Positions 54,801-64,000 of a DNA stretch of 64,000 bases are shown here, in pieces. A program made the translations under genes and the position numbers. The notes beneath the pieces were generated by a model that was not told the origin of the DNA, did no database searches, and saw only the letters and a list, made by a program, of their open reading frames with translations. Every line of letters starts with the position of its first letter. Within the stretch, counting starts at the first letter, position 1. This DNA comes from Xiphias gladius (lineage: Eukaryota > Chordata > Actinopteri > Istiophoriformes > Xiphiidae), in NCBI RefSeq assembly GCF_016859285.1, contig NC_053419.1, positions 14,535,501-14,599,500 of the forward strand, read 5' to 3'.

Positions 54801-56256
54801 CCAACACCACACTCTACACACTGGTGTAGAAAAGCAGTAGAACAAGGCCTCCACTTCCCCATCTCTCGCCACTTGCCTTGTGATCACATGCCACTTCGAT
54901 GTCTTATGATAACATGCAAATTGACAGGATGACAAAACTACATAGTGTACTCACATGTTAACTCACTACAACACCCAAACCCACCAATCTAACATAAGCC
55001 ATGAATAAAATGTGGCAAATTCAAATATGTGAGCACACCTTTTTATAACTATGCAAATTGGGATTAAAAATATACAAAAGGTACACTATGTGTTTATAAT
55101 CTACACTAGCATAATCTAAACTAGCAGCCTTATGTCTAAAGTCCAATTTGCACACTATTAAGTGCACTCAGGAGTTTACTAATCTTCTATTGCAGTAAAC
55201 AGACAGCTCTACTTGTGGCCAATTTAATGGTAGCCCAACCACAGTGATCATCTCCGCTACGGTCACTTTCTGGCATTAAACAATATGAGTTAAAGAGGGG
55301 AAAAGTGAAAGGCTGGTTGTATTCTGAATAATGTTTTTCAGGTATTTTCCAGGCAGCAATGGAAAAATCCCAGTGTGGCGACCAGGAGGAGTGGAGGGAG
55401 GTTTATTTGAACAGATGACGTTACATTACATGGCCTATGTGTTAGGACACACACGCTAGCAAGCTAACTCCAGCTACACTAGCCTACTCGGTTCTGTTAT
55501 TGTGTGCAACATGTGCTTCAACTTTTATACTCAAGCCTTATATTAGGTTAAAGAAGGGGAATAATGGGGGTTACGCGTCAGCGCTACATGTGGTCGCTGA
55601 CCAAGCTCCCAGTGTGTCTCTTTAACTGGGGCAACAACCGGTTTAGCAAAGCTAACTTCACAACCAGCAGCGTGTCAGACCGGTGGGTTGTTCGGGTTTC
55701 ATGTCCAAGCTAAACGTTTAGGTTTACTCACGTTGTGGGTCAAGAGCCGGGGTCTCAAACTTGTTAGTGTTGGTGGGTTAGCAGGCTAAGCTAAGTGCAA
55801 CTTCTGACTTGACAACAGGTTGCAGTGTGTCGACTTAACTTACTAAAGTTGCACAAACTTCGACATTACAAAGGGCCTTCGTGTCTTTCGTCAAACATGA
55901 CTTGTGTGGTCGTTTTTGACAGCTTTTGACAATGTTAATTGACGCGTGTTCTGCCCCGAGTAAACTCTAATCTGTCCGCTTAGCTACCTCTGCTACTTAA
56001 CGTTAGCTTGCTAGCTTGCTGGCTGGCTGCATGAGGAGTGTTTGTAGTAAGGGGTCCGGGGTGCCCCGACCAAAGTCCTGCCCTGCTCCAACACGCAGAC
56101 CCCGCTGCTTTTGGGTCCAAAAGCGTCGCACCTGCTTGTGTTCGCTGGAGAGCGTTTTACCTGACGGACCCGGCGTATCGTGTCTGCGAAGTCATCTTTC
56201 GTTCCGGGCTGAGCCACCGAGGCCTGTCCCTGAACCAGCTCCGCCATCATCATCAT
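34457..56256 (-). CDS. fubp3: Far upstream element-binding protein 3, complete
   Basis: KH-domain single-strand DNA/RNA-binding protein of the FUBP1/KSRP family, nuclear and cytoplasmic, acting on transcription and mRNA. Coding exons (transcript order): 56256-56161, 52120-52009, 50068-50035, 49156-49107, 48954-48883, 47101-47044, 46198-46036, 44081-43983, 43775-43671, 43554-43452, 42704-42604, 42195-42066, 37533-37373, 37087-37014, 36843-36767, 36464-36408, 36016-35966, 35808-35681 and 34465-34457 (stop TAG). All phases fit, giving 559 codons; human has 572. KH GxxG loops: [41 protein letters not shown] and [14 protein letters not shown], at about residues 97, 181, 273 and 370. The C-terminal motifs [14 protein letters not shown] and NAWVDFYRQ match FUBP activation repeats. 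There are four in-frame ATGs at 56256-56245; the last (MAELVQGQ) matches human. Odd points: two GC-AG introns, a 34-nt exon, and only 9 coding nt in the last exon. Confidence 0.96.
34575..34860. repeat. Dispersed repeat sharing the 'GTCCAAAACCAACAATGAA' motif
   Basis: Has 'ttattgtcaacaaattcccatgaaaagtccaaaaccaacaatg' and later 'gcggcaggaaggcgtacgtgg'-like words. The same opening recurs at 44665-44710 ('ttattgtcaacaaaatccattgcaagaccaaaaccaacag'). Lies in the last intron of fubp3. Confidence 0.55.
34870..35125. repeat. Copy of the 'GGGCTGCAAATAACTGTTTTC' dispersed repeat
   Basis: Begins 'tagggctgcaaataactgttttctcaattaactg', includes 'ttttgtctataaaatgtccgaaaa' and ends 'ctaatctactcatcgactaatcgtttcagc'. 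Related to copies at 9665, 18915, 39890 and 49286. Confidence 0.6.
35248..35570. repeat. Diverged relative of the 56.6-kb palindromic element
   Basis: Opens 'cactcagtggccagtttattattaggtacatcccgcta', the same terminal motif as 56616 ('cactgagttgccactttattaggaacacctagcta'). It contains 'tctacagcaccacaagcc' and ends with an inverted copy of its beginning ('gaagggaggattcattgcaggactg' against 'cagtacaccctcccttcgtg'). No coding frame of substance. Confidence 0.65.
38740..39490. promoter_or_regulatory. Candidate regulatory sequence in fubp3 intron 12 (part 1)
   Basis: Stretch of balanced composition and high complexity in the 4.5-kb intron 12 (37534-42065). Words such as 'caatcaattacacatttg', 'gggccattaacccattgtc' and 'gccttaatgaagccattatgagctc' recall homeodomain-rich enhancers. 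No repeat vocabulary was recognised. Conservation untested. Confidence 0.3.
39555..40190. repeat. Composite of dispersed repeats in fubp3 intron 12
   Basis: 39558-39640 begins 'agggctgggtgatatggttgaaat', a typical fish repeat opening. 39890-40190 ends 'cgaacgattaactgaaaaattgagagcataatcgg...acagccct', the inverted end of the 'GGGCTG...TTAAT' family seen at 34870. Confidence 0.5.
41006..41060. repeat. (TG)27 microsatellite
   Basis: About 27 TG units in fubp3 intron 12. Further CA-rich tracts lie at 41338-41372 and 41886-41908 in the same intron. Confidence 0.95.
41375..41745. promoter_or_regulatory. Candidate regulatory sequence in fubp3 intron 12 (part 2)
   Basis: Complex sequence between CA tracts, with words such as 'gaatagccaataagctaattcc', 'gaccctcattagatgcc', 'ctgttattatgcacctttaacaattaatgtcac' and 'ccatcattaagcc'. 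It is rich in ATTA/TAAT cores and CCAAT-like motifs, with no coding frame on the gene strand and no repeat words. It has the strongest enhancer-like texture in the window. Conservation untested. Confidence 0.35.
44640..45070. mobile_element. Inverted-repeat non-autonomous element in fubp3 intron 7
   Basis: The left end 'tattattgtcaacaaaatccattgcaagaccaaaaccaacag' (44668-44710) is the inverted counterpart of the right end 'ctgattgttggttttggtcttttcatggtatttgatgataataaaaata' (45006-45055). It is bounded by AT-rich DNA with no transposase frame. The left arm is shared with 34610-34655. Confidence 0.7.
47183..47475. repeat. Dispersed fish repeat ('TCAATTTTATTTATACAGCC')
   Basis: Starts with four AGTCA units, then 'attttatttatacagcccataaatcacaaatttgcctcaggagcctttacaatc' and 'ggacaaggaaaaaccatccagaagaaacct'. 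This phrase order is very common in teleost genomes. Lies in fubp3 intron 5; family not assigned. Confidence 0.7.
49286..49500. repeat. Copy of the 'GCCGCAACTAATGATTATTTTC' dispersed repeat
   Basis: Opens 'gagccgcaactaatgattattttcattgtc', includes 'catcgtttggtctaaaacatgtcagag' and ends 'ttgttgctaattgatctatcaatc'. It is the best-preserved member of the family also seen at 9665, 18915, 34870, 39890 and 57195. In fubp3 intron 3. Confidence 0.65.
50170..50480. promoter_or_regulatory. Candidate regulatory sequence in fubp3 intron 2
   Basis: GC-balanced complex sequence ('ggagcagatggatatgttcctgcc', 'gtgtttcaatcagagccgctc', 'cctgaattgaattttgacaggcagc') between AT-rich stretches, just 5' of the 34-nt exon 3. 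It could be an enhancer or a splicing regulator of that exon. Inference from texture only. Confidence 0.25.
51826..51867. repeat. (AC)n microsatellite
   Basis: About 20 AC units in fubp3 intron 2, some 140 nt downstream of exon 2. Confidence 0.95.
52820..53190. repeat. Dispersed repeat with 'CAGTACCAATACC' motifs
   Basis: Opens 'aaggctgggtatggtttaacattttttgat', contains 'gtcagtaccaatacctaatttgatac' and near the other end 'tttcagtaccaaaagtattgagg'. The layout of a diverged dispersed element, in fubp3 intron 1. Confidence 0.5.
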
Positions 56257-56298
56257 CCGCCTCGGCAGCTGAGAGCCACACTAAGGAGAGAGGGGAGG

Positions 56299-56345
<47 letters not shown>

Positions 56346-56440
56346 CTGCACACGTGCCAAGCCGAAGCTACGCGAGCCGCGTGATCTCGCGAGTTGATCG
56401 AAGACCACACATGGACCACGATGCATGCAGGGAGAAGGCA
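56257..56440 (-). promoter_or_regulatory. fubp3: fubp3 5' UTR / core promoter with (CT)n
   Basis: Immediately upstream of the ATG on the minus strand is a pyrimidine run: (GA)n on + at 56301-56341 is (CT)n in the transcript sense, about 45 nt upstream of the ATG. CpG content is high on both sides (CGCGTGATCTCGCGAG at 56379-56394, containing a TCTCGCGA-type motif known from TATA-less promoters). No TATA box seen. The start site is inferred to lie near 56400. Confidence 0.5.
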
Positions 56441-56615
56441 CGATTACTTATATGTCACAAATCATACACAAGGACAATTCAAAGTTTTCTATTATAATAA
56501 TGCATACTATTTAACATAGAACATACACGATAATATACATGTGTTAGAGAATAATCAGAAATTATTGTGCAATCCTGTATGACTGAAAAGTATTTGATTG
56601 ATACATCAAATACTT

Positions 56616-57091
56616 ACACTGAGTTGCCACTTTATTAGGAACACCTAGCTACTAATAATGCAGTTTAATACAGCAGTTCTGCAATAAATCTTATCTTCAT
56701 GAAGGTTATAATGTTCAGTTTTTTACTGAAATTGTATTAGAGAGGTGCTGAATCAAATGTACGATCATTTTGGAGGCTGCAGTTTGTGGTACTGTTGAAT
56801 TGTATCGCTTTATGTTGACAGGTTTTTCTATTATTTTATCCACCCCAATGCTATCTGTGAGGGTAGGCTAAATAACAGAAACATCGCTCTGTATAATGCA
56901 ACACAATTCAACAGCCCCACAAACTGCAGCCTCCAGAATAATCATACAGTTGAATCAACACCTCTCTAAAGCAATTTCAGTAAAAAACTGAACATTATAA
57001 CCTTCATGAAGATAAGATTTATTGAAGAACTGTTGTATTAGACTAAATTAGTTTTAGCTAGGTGTTTCTAATACACTGCCAACTGAGTGTA
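56616..57091. mobile_element. 475-bp imperfect palindrome, non-autonomous element
   Basis: Two inverted arms of about 190 bp (56616-56807 and 56898-57091) flank a spacer of about 90 bp. Matching blocks include 'aacacctagcta', 'cttatcttcatgaaggttat', 'aatgttcagttttttactga', 'agagaggtg' and 'ggaggctgcagtttgtgg', each found inverted in the other arm. The ends read ACACTGAGTTG and CAACTGAGTGT. No transposase frame. Relatives at 19365-19585 and 35248-35570. Confidence 0.85.
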
Positions 57092-57194
57092 TATACACAT
57101 GGGCAATTGTGAAGTAAAATATGATACAATTCATACATATTAATTTAGAGTATGGTTTTTTTCAATCACTCAATCATTCAATAAAATTGTGAAC

Positions 57195-57390
57195 ATTTCC
57201 TGTCACAGTTTCCTGGACACCCAAGGTGATATCTTCAAATGTCTTGTTTTGTTCAATCTAATTGTCCATAACCCAAAGATTTTCAATTTGCGATGTCATA
57301 AAACAGAGAAAAGCCAAGCTGGAACCAGAGGAAGAAGGACTTAAACGATAAATTGATTGATCAATCAACTTATCAACTAGCCTAATCATT
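57195..57390. repeat. Diverged copy of the ATTAATCG-type dispersed repeat
   Basis: Contains 'aggtgatatcttcaaatgtcttgttttg', 'cataacccaaagattttcaatttgcgatgtcataaaacagag', 'gctggaaccagag' and the terminal 'taaacgataaattgattgatcaatcaacttatcaactagcc'. The middle words recur at 13640-13800 and 34950-35000. Confidence 0.55.
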
Positions 57391-57469
57391 TCAAAAATAA
57401 TGCCATGAATAGTTTTTATTTATCAGTTAACATCATATAAAGTGGAGTAAACAGAAAAAATCTAAATCC

Positions 57470-57635
57470 AATCAATATTTGGTGTGACCACGTGTTGCCT
57501 TTAAAACAGCACCAGTTCTCCTCGATACACTTGCTCAAAGTTTTTCAGTGTACTTGGCAGGCAGGTTGTTCTGAGCATCTTGGAGAACTTGCCACAGCTC
57601 TTCTGTGGATTTAGGCTTTCTCAGTGTCCCCCCAC
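57470..57635. repeat. Dispersed repeat fragment ('CAATATTTGGTGTGACCAC')
   Basis: 'ccaatcaatatttggtgtgaccacgtgttgcctttaaaacagcaccag ... ggttgttctgagcatcttggagaacttgccacagctcttctgtgg' runs into a C-run and (CA)n. The phrase is familiar from fish genomes as a dispersed repeat. No coding frame extends across it. Confidence 0.5.
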
Positions 57636-58665
57636 ACACACACACACACAGAACCACATAGATGTTTTAAACTGACGTGCTATTTTTAGTTCAAAAATTT
57701 CAATCTGTCCTGTCAGAATAATAAAAAAAAATCCCATCTGACACAATAAAATGAAAATTGAGGAATATTGGTTTTCTCCCTTGCTGCACATGTGGAAACA
57801 TCTATTGTTGCACATCTGGAAAATGCCAGCAGCCAGAAAGAAGAAAGTAAAATTGCTGCAAAATTCCAAACTGTTTATGCAAAACAGTTCCTGTTCCACA
57901 AATTGTATCCAAACCTCATTGAACAAAGTGAACCAGAAAGGGCTAAAATGAATGTCTGGTACAGCAGAGTTAGACACAGTTGAGGGTGATGTGAGCTTTT
58001 TGTTTCTGAGTCTATAATCAAGCTTTTTGTCAGGACAAATACCCTTGCATAATTTCCTAACAATGCATAATAGTGTCTTGTGCCTTGTGATATTAAAATG
58101 TCAATCTGTCAGATATCTTAAGGTCAAAAATGTGATTTTAGGACATAAAAGTTAACAGCATAAAAGCGACAAGCCTGAAGCTTATAATAAATCTGCTAAG
58201 ATAAGATATGTGCTGTTTCTAAACACTTGAATCACTGGCCCTCTGTAGTCACTTACATGCAACATGCTCATGCAGCTGCTTGAACAGGGATGATTGACCT
58301 TGGGTTTGGGACAAGCAGACTGGCATTCTGCGTCTTACAGACATCCATACAGATATCAATTTCCCTTCCTTGTCAGCCCCCGGGGCATGTTATCACCTCC
58401 AAAAAAGAAGCACAGAATCAAGAGGGAGCTGAGGGCTGTTCCCATACCAGCACCTCTGAAAATGAAGACCTCCAGTTCAGCATGACTAAAGTATGATCCT
58501 GGCCCTGCAAACATATTGCTACCATGTGCTGTCCAATGTATTCAAACCTGGAGGTGGCTGGGAAATGATTTTCGAGCTCTGGTATCAAAGGGTAAGTCAG
58601 ATGGTGGTCGTCATATACAGCCAGATGATGAATACATAAGCACATGAGCATGGACACCATTCACA

Positions 58666-58666
<1 letters not shown>

Positions 58667-58727
<61 letters not shown>
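58667..58727. repeat. (CA)30 microsatellite
   Basis: About 30 CA units passing into 'gacagacag'. Confidence 0.95.
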
Positions 58728-58731
<4 letters not shown>

Positions 58732-58853
58732 GACAGCTATTATGAATTCAGCCTCCATCTGGTCAAACAGCCTTGAAAGTAAAGGTAGTTAAAGCAGGTG
58801 TGGGTCTCTGGAGTCCTGCCAATCAAGCATTGGGAACTGAGTTAGTGTAGACC

Positions 58854-58855
<2 letters not shown>

Positions 58856-58931
<76 letters not shown>
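58856..58931. repeat. (GT)38 microsatellite
   Basis: About 38 uninterrupted GT units. Forms an inverted pair with the (CA)34 tract that starts 41 nt downstream. Confidence 0.95.
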
Positions 58932-58932
<1 letters not shown>

Positions 58933-58965
58933 GAGCTATGGTTACTGTAGAAGGCTGATCAAGTG

Positions 58966-58972
<7 letters not shown>

Positions 58973-59040
<68 letters not shown>
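58973..59040. repeat. (CA)34 microsatellite
   Basis: About 34 CA units following 'tctctct'. Confidence 0.95.
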
Positions 59041-59044
<4 letters not shown>

Positions 59045-59239
59045 CTTCCCTGTCATTGTCTTGCAGAGAATAGTATCCTTTTTTCAGGGCTCACTGTGGT
59101 AAAACTGATGGGCCTCGCGTCAACTGAGTGCTTGAGTTCAGCAAAGCTTTGGGTCTCTCAAGAATAAAAAGTTCAAGAAATCATCAACGTGTGCTGATTA
59201 ATTGATCCATTTTCCCTTTTATTTTCATTTCAGTGCAGT

Positions 59240-59560
59240 GAAATTATGATGTTTTTTGTGGTCAGCTAAGTGGAATTAATGTCCAGCTGGAAAACAGAGC
59301 ATTTAGAAAAAGGAACATCAATCAATATCGGCACGCTGACTCTTTTTTAACTACTGAGCTTTTACCTCCCGGTCCTTTCTCCTCCTCTATCTGAAAAGAA
59401 CAGGCCATATGAAACTGTAATTGCTTTCTAATTGCAATGGTTCTGCTATGGGCGTAAATTTCTAAAGGCAGGATACAAGAAACGGATAGTGTTTCGTCCA
59501 GAGATCTCTGAGGTATCCCAGCACCACCTTCATTTAGGAACACGCTGTTCATAGAGAGGT
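59240..59560. promoter_or_regulatory. Candidate regulatory sequence upstream of fubp3
   Basis: Complex sequence with 'aagtggaattaatgtccagctgg', 'acatcaatcaatatcggc' and 'ctgtaattgctttctaattgcaatgg', i.e. several TAATT cores and TCAATCA-type (Pbx/Hox-like) words. No repeat vocabulary. Conservation untested. Confidence 0.3.
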
Positions 59561-60295
59561 AAGCAGTGAATAAAAGTTACTGGCTCTATCATGTTTTCAC
59601 TCCCAGAAAAATACACCGAACAAAATATGAGCCGAATCTGTAGCATCTTTTACATTATTTTTAAAAACTGCCGGAAAGCCTTTTCTTACATTTTAACTAT
59701 GTTTTTAACCTGTTTGTATGCTTATCATGGCTTTACTGTTTTATTGTTTTAATCTGCAGAGTTTTTATTTTACATTTTCTGGTAGTCCTGCAATTTTAGC
59801 ACATTTTATAGTTTAATCTATTTATTTTACTTTTAAAAGCGCACTCCTGTCACATCGCTGGACTTGTGATGGACAGTTTTTAAAAATTATCAGCATCCAT
59901 GCAGCAGAACAAGAGATATGGTCTCCTTAACCTGGCGCCTGTATTACCCACAATTCAACTCGACCACTGACAGTTCATTCAGAGATTCTGATGTGTTATG
60001 CTGGTAGTGGCTAATCTAACACTGAGCCTCTAGCTTCAAGCAGAAATGAGGAGCAGGCCTACAGAGCTCTGGTAAACTCACTTCCTTCTACTCCACATCT
60101 CCAGATTCTTTTTTTCTCAGACTTGTTTTAGGTTTTCAGCGAACTGATGCTGCCTCGAATGACATCACTTGAGGAAATTTATCGGACCAACTGCAGCTTG
60201 CCCTGGAGCGGCAAAAGGCTTTATACAACTTTTTTCGCTTATGCAGTAGCACTCTGTAAACAAACTTTGAAGTGTAAAACTGCTGGAGTTCCCCT

Positions 60296-60350
60296 TTAAG
60301 CACTTTGTAACCCTGTTTAAAAAAGAGCCATATAAATAAAGTTATTAACA
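60296..60350. repeat. Repeat tail remnant ('CACTTTGTAACCCTGTTTAAAA')
   Basis: 'agcactttgtaaccctgtttaaaaaagagccatataaataaagttatta' resembles the 3' tail phrase of a widespread fish repeat. Isolated remnant. Confidence 0.45.
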
Positions 60351-62859
60351 AGAGTAAACTTAAGCTAAATTACGTACACAACCACTAGTTATTAAACGTA
60401 CAACAACAGAGCTTGTAACCAGAATCTTTTCATCTTTTACTGTGTATTATAATTATACCATTTTCCAACATATCATCCTGGCTGCACTTAAACTACTTTT
60501 TTATAAGTTGTGGGGGTTTTTTTTGTTAAATGTGTGGTCAGAACCAATTCAACCAAGATACACCAAAAAAATTATATGCATTTTATCATCACTGTCAGAA
60601 AAAACACTGACTGAAATAACAAAAAGAAAGAAGAAATGTAAAGAAGTGCATAATTTACTACAAAAAGATAAATATAAGTATGGTAAATTAAGAGATTGGG
60701 AAGCAAGAGTATCATGGAGGATGTACGATAACCATAACAAACAAACAAAAAAAAATTCTCTGACAGGTAACATCCTGTCTTAAAAGAGAAGATTGACAGA
60801 TGAAAAGGATCAACAGATCAGCTTTGTCAATAATAGGAGACACACACATCTACCTCCTTGTTTTTACCTCTCTTCATTTTACTCTGCAGCATCCATCTCC
60901 TCCTCCTCCTCCTCCTCCTCCTCAAGCCACTTTGCTTTGATTCAGCTCTGTATCTGTATTTTAAATGACTCAATTACATGGGATCCCGTGGTGAAAATTA
61001 CGGATGTTTTCCACTATTTCTCTCCACTGGGACACCATGACCCCTCCCTGGCTCCAATAACCCCCCCTCCCTATTTTCTCCATCCCTCTCTCCTGGCCCC
61101 TATCTCCACCTGTCCCATTTGCCTCCTCTCCCACAGTCGCCCATTCTTCGTGATAAACGTCAGCTTGGCTGTACGTATCTGCGACTGAGAGGAAATAATA
61201 GCTAAATGGTCTTGTTTGTGAGTTCTCCTCACAGCACGCTGACAAAGAGTGTTTTCCAGGTAATTCTTCTTCTGTCACTACACAACGAGCCACAGAAAAG
61301 AGTTTCTTAAGGATGACACGAGGCGCTGTTTGAATCCACACACCAGGCATGACAGAAAAAAAGGCACATCAGCAGGCAGAGTTTCAGAGATGGACAGAAT
61401 GTTTTTTTTTTTTTTAAATTCAGCCAAAGCAAAGCAGCGCTGTGATTCTTTTCAGCACTTTATTCCTACTGCATTTTAAAACTGGAATCTATCTTTGATG
61501 TATTCTGTTGGTGTTGAATCTACTGTCAAGATAAAACCCTCACCTACTGCTGTGTCACTCATATTCACTGAAGTGCAAAGCGGCAAGTAATGCTCAACCT
61601 GGATCAGCTTTACGGTGGCAACAGATCCACATGTCCGATGAAGCAAAACATGTTTTCCTCATTTCATGCATACAAAGGAGCACAGATACTGTTGTCCCCA
61701 CAGACACTTGGCGAGCGTTATTTGTTGATATGATGTGACTCTTAGGATCCAAAGTAAGGCACTGTACTAAAACGAGTGAAACAGAAATTCATTTATCTTT
61801 TATCTTCGTCTAAGATGGGATTTATAAATTCATGTGGTACCATGGGCTGCACCACTTTCCTCTGAACCGCTCCATGACCTCTGCATGAGAGGGCTGGTTA
61901 TCAAATTACAGCCTTTTTTTTTTTTTTTTTTTTTAAATTAAAACCAACTTACACCCTCGTAATATTTACCAGATACGGATGGTTGCACCAATTGAGCTAT
62001 TAACCTGCAAACCAAGTGGATCAACTTAAACAGTACCTAAAATCCTGATAATAAACAGAAACATTTTAAACTCACACCCACAAACCCAGGAAAAACTTTT
62101 TTATGAAACTAACTTTCACTTTGTGATTTTTTTTTGTGATATATTATTAATATTGAACAATCATTCTTCTTTGTCATTATCAACCTAATAATAACATATC
62201 TTATGTGCTTGTTTGACTTGTGCAGAAAAAAAAAAAAGTTAGCAGTTAGCTGTGCAATACTGACCCCCAATTTCTCTTCACTATATTCAGTGGCTGTATA
62301 TATGTTTTTGATATACTATTCATGGAAATGTTAAGAAGAAGAATGCACAGGACTAAAAAAATGCCGTTAATGTGTGGACTTCTGTAGTTGATAAGGTGAA
62401 ATCTCTTCTTCCTCTTTAAGCCTTGTTTTTCTTCTCAATTTCACCACCGTGAATCTGTGTGTATGTATTAGGCAATGGGAGGAAATGGGTTCAGAGCTGT
62501 CTTTCATTTATTTATTTATTTAGTATTTATTTATCATGTAAATTCTACTTTTCTCTGTTATCTCCTAAACATTTTTTCTACTTTTGAGGTTATAGGGTAG
62601 GGGGTGAGGTAAGGTGGATAGGGGTTGGGAAAATTGGGGGCAGACTGTTTGGTGCGGGGACAAACAATTTTTATGTTGATACATGTGTGTGGTTACTATT
62701 GTCTTGCTCCACCTGCACATTGTGTATGTTTCTCAAATAAGAATTTCATTAAAAACAAAATCACAGAAAAATCCTTTAGCCTCAGCTATAATTTTATAAC
62801 ATATTTGCTCGGCTCAAAAACGAAGGCCAGTTAAACACCCAACCCAAACAGCCTGCATA

Positions 62860-63230
62860 CCCTGTGGTGTAATTCATTCACCATCAGAAAACATTGCATT
62901 ACCATCCATCATAACACACCATAACAACCAAATAACCAGCGCCATTAAACATTTAGATCGTCCAAGGGATTCACCGAGAGTGGGGCAGACAAACCTACCA
63001 GCACACCCACCTTGAACCCGATAGGCCCCTCGTCCATTCACCACATCGCAGAGCAACAGATCGAAGAACATAAAGAGTGTGTGCCAGCAAACAAACCCCA
63101 CCGGCAGACCCCCGGGAGAGGAGGGGAAGTGGAGAGGCATGAGCCAAGTCCTAAATCTATTGATTTGAGATCAACATTCTGCATTACCGCTGCTGAGCTG
63201 GGGGACCTGGGAAGTTGAGGAGGGTGTAAT
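62860..63230. promoter_or_regulatory. Candidate regulatory sequence near the right edge
   Basis: Complex sequence with 'ggtgtaattcattcaccatcag', 'acattgcattaccatccatcataac', 'gcgccattaaacatttagatcg' and 'aaatctattgatttgagatcaac'. Short frames on both strands show no recognisable domain. The call is by texture only. Confidence 0.2.
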
Positions 63231-63944
63231 AGTGAAGGAGGGTTTTTGGTAAGAGCAACTTTGATATGAAAAGAAAATCGTAAATAAATGATATTTTTAG
63301 TCAAGATTCGAAGATGAATACAGACACAGGACTCTCTGCAGTTCAGAGGGCTTTCGATAGGGCTGAAAAAGACACCCTGCACACTGAAATCTCACTTTGA
63401 TCTCCTGAGTGGAAGTAGGTCTGTATGTATGAAGAAAGACCAAGTAGTTTGGTGCCAGGCTCAACAGGTCTGAAGAGCTGGCAAAGCAGACAAGCAGCAG
63501 ACTGCATGCATCTGAATCAAAGCCAGCCATATAATACATACTGAAGCTCACAGAGTTGCTGCTGACTTAGACCCAATAATGAAAAGCACTTTAACTACAT
63601 TAGAGTCTGTATTTGATGGATCTGCAAAATAAAAAGTTTCCTTTAAGGGGAGTGTGTAGTTGTTTTGCAAGAAGAGGTCATTTAAAAAACAAAATGAATT
63701 CATAGTAATTGTTCCATTTTTAGCCAATTCCGTGGTCTATGAGGTGATGTAATAATAATAACAGATTAATGAATGTATTTGCTATAAAAGTGCTGATTTA
63801 GAGTCACTGAATTTACAATTAATTTCTTACAACAAATGCTCAACGAATCACAAATGATTTTACATGCTGTTGTTAATAAGACCAGTACGCTATAATTGTT
63901 AATACACAATTACTATTTTGATTAACAACCAGCAAAATACAAGT

Positions 63945-64000
63945 AAATTTTCTTTCTTCTCGAGATTTGGATGAGAAGATTGATACCTCTCTCATGCTTG
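63945..64000. mobile_element. Start of an inverted-repeat element cut by the window edge
   Basis: 'tttctttcttctcgagatttggatgagaagattgatacctctctcatg' matches, in inverted orientation, 'acgagtactgatcttctcatctagctcttgat' near the right end of the element at 2695-3177. Truncated by the window end. Confidence 0.5.

Larger units (their letters stand above)
57092..64000. other. Gene-free flank upstream of fubp3
   Basis: No exon supported on either strand. Contents: repeat remnants (57195-57390, 57470-57635, 60296-60350, 63945-64000), a CA/TG/CA microsatellite cluster (58667-59040), (TCC)n at 60897-60924, a T-run at 61913-61934, and three complex stretches that could be regulatory (about 59240-59560, 61790-61910, 62860-63230). 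Confidence 0.5.

Noticed and set aside
58823-59167. Frames of (VC)n and (TH)n at the CA/TG cluster
   Set aside because: Microsatellite translation only.
60793-61188. 131-codon plus-strand frame with poly-Ser
   Set aside because: Built on (TCC)n and pyrimidine-rich DNA; no homology recognised.
63012-63382. Overlapping frames of 68-114 codons near the right edge
   Set aside because: No domain, no plausible splice structure, and both strands equally open. Better described as non-coding.

Overview
The window is animal nuclear DNA, almost certainly from a teleost fish. Coding is split into short exons with GT/AG (and a few GC/AG) splice sites. Introns and intergenic DNA are AT-rich and full of (CA)n/(TG)n microsatellites and dispersed repeats of types common in fish genomes. 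The four genes encode vertebrate proteins that can be recognised exon by exon. No tRNA, rRNA, CRISPR array or bacterial-type operon was seen.

Layout. (1) 1544-5663, + strand: the 3' two thirds of traf2 (TRAF zinc fingers, coiled coil, complete MATH/TRAF-C domain). The RING exons lie off the left edge. (2) 12846-18409, - strand: all nine coding exons of fbxw5 (F-box plus WD40), convergent with traf2. A non-coding first exon is probably near 20.4 kb. (3) 24306-27577, - strand: all five coding exons of prdm12 (PR/SET domain and three C2H2 zinc fingers), with a TATA-box promoter. (4) 34457-56256, - strand: all 19 coding exons of fubp3 (four KH domains and C-terminal tyrosine/tryptophan motifs), with a predicted 1.7-kb 3' UTR. 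The flank 56.5-64 kb has no gene I can support.

Exon phases were checked by hand. fbxw5 assembles to 627 codons, prdm12 to 391 and fubp3 to 559, each in frame to a stop. traf2 contributes 402 visible codons.

The genes do not form one pathway. traf2 is a signalling adaptor and E3 component, fbxw5 a ubiquitin-ligase substrate receptor, prdm12 a neuronal (nociceptor/V1 interneuron) regulator, and fubp3 a single-strand nucleic-acid binder. The grouping reflects old synteny with human 9q34, but there the traf2-fbxw5 and prdm12-fubp3 pairs are megabases apart. The DNA around prdm12 and inside fubp3 introns has several stretches of balanced-composition, homeodomain-site-rich sequence that look like developmental enhancers. 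A prdm12 regulatory block spreading into the bystander fubp3 is a reasonable hypothesis.

Most notable non-coding observations: a (UG)30 tract abutting the 3' splice site of the fbxw5 start-codon exon; a perfect 17-bp hairpin in the predicted fubp3 3' UTR; two GC-AG introns in fubp3; a 475-bp imperfect palindrome with two relatives in the window; and several inverted-repeat-bounded non-autonomous elements. I did not find a wholly new biological system.
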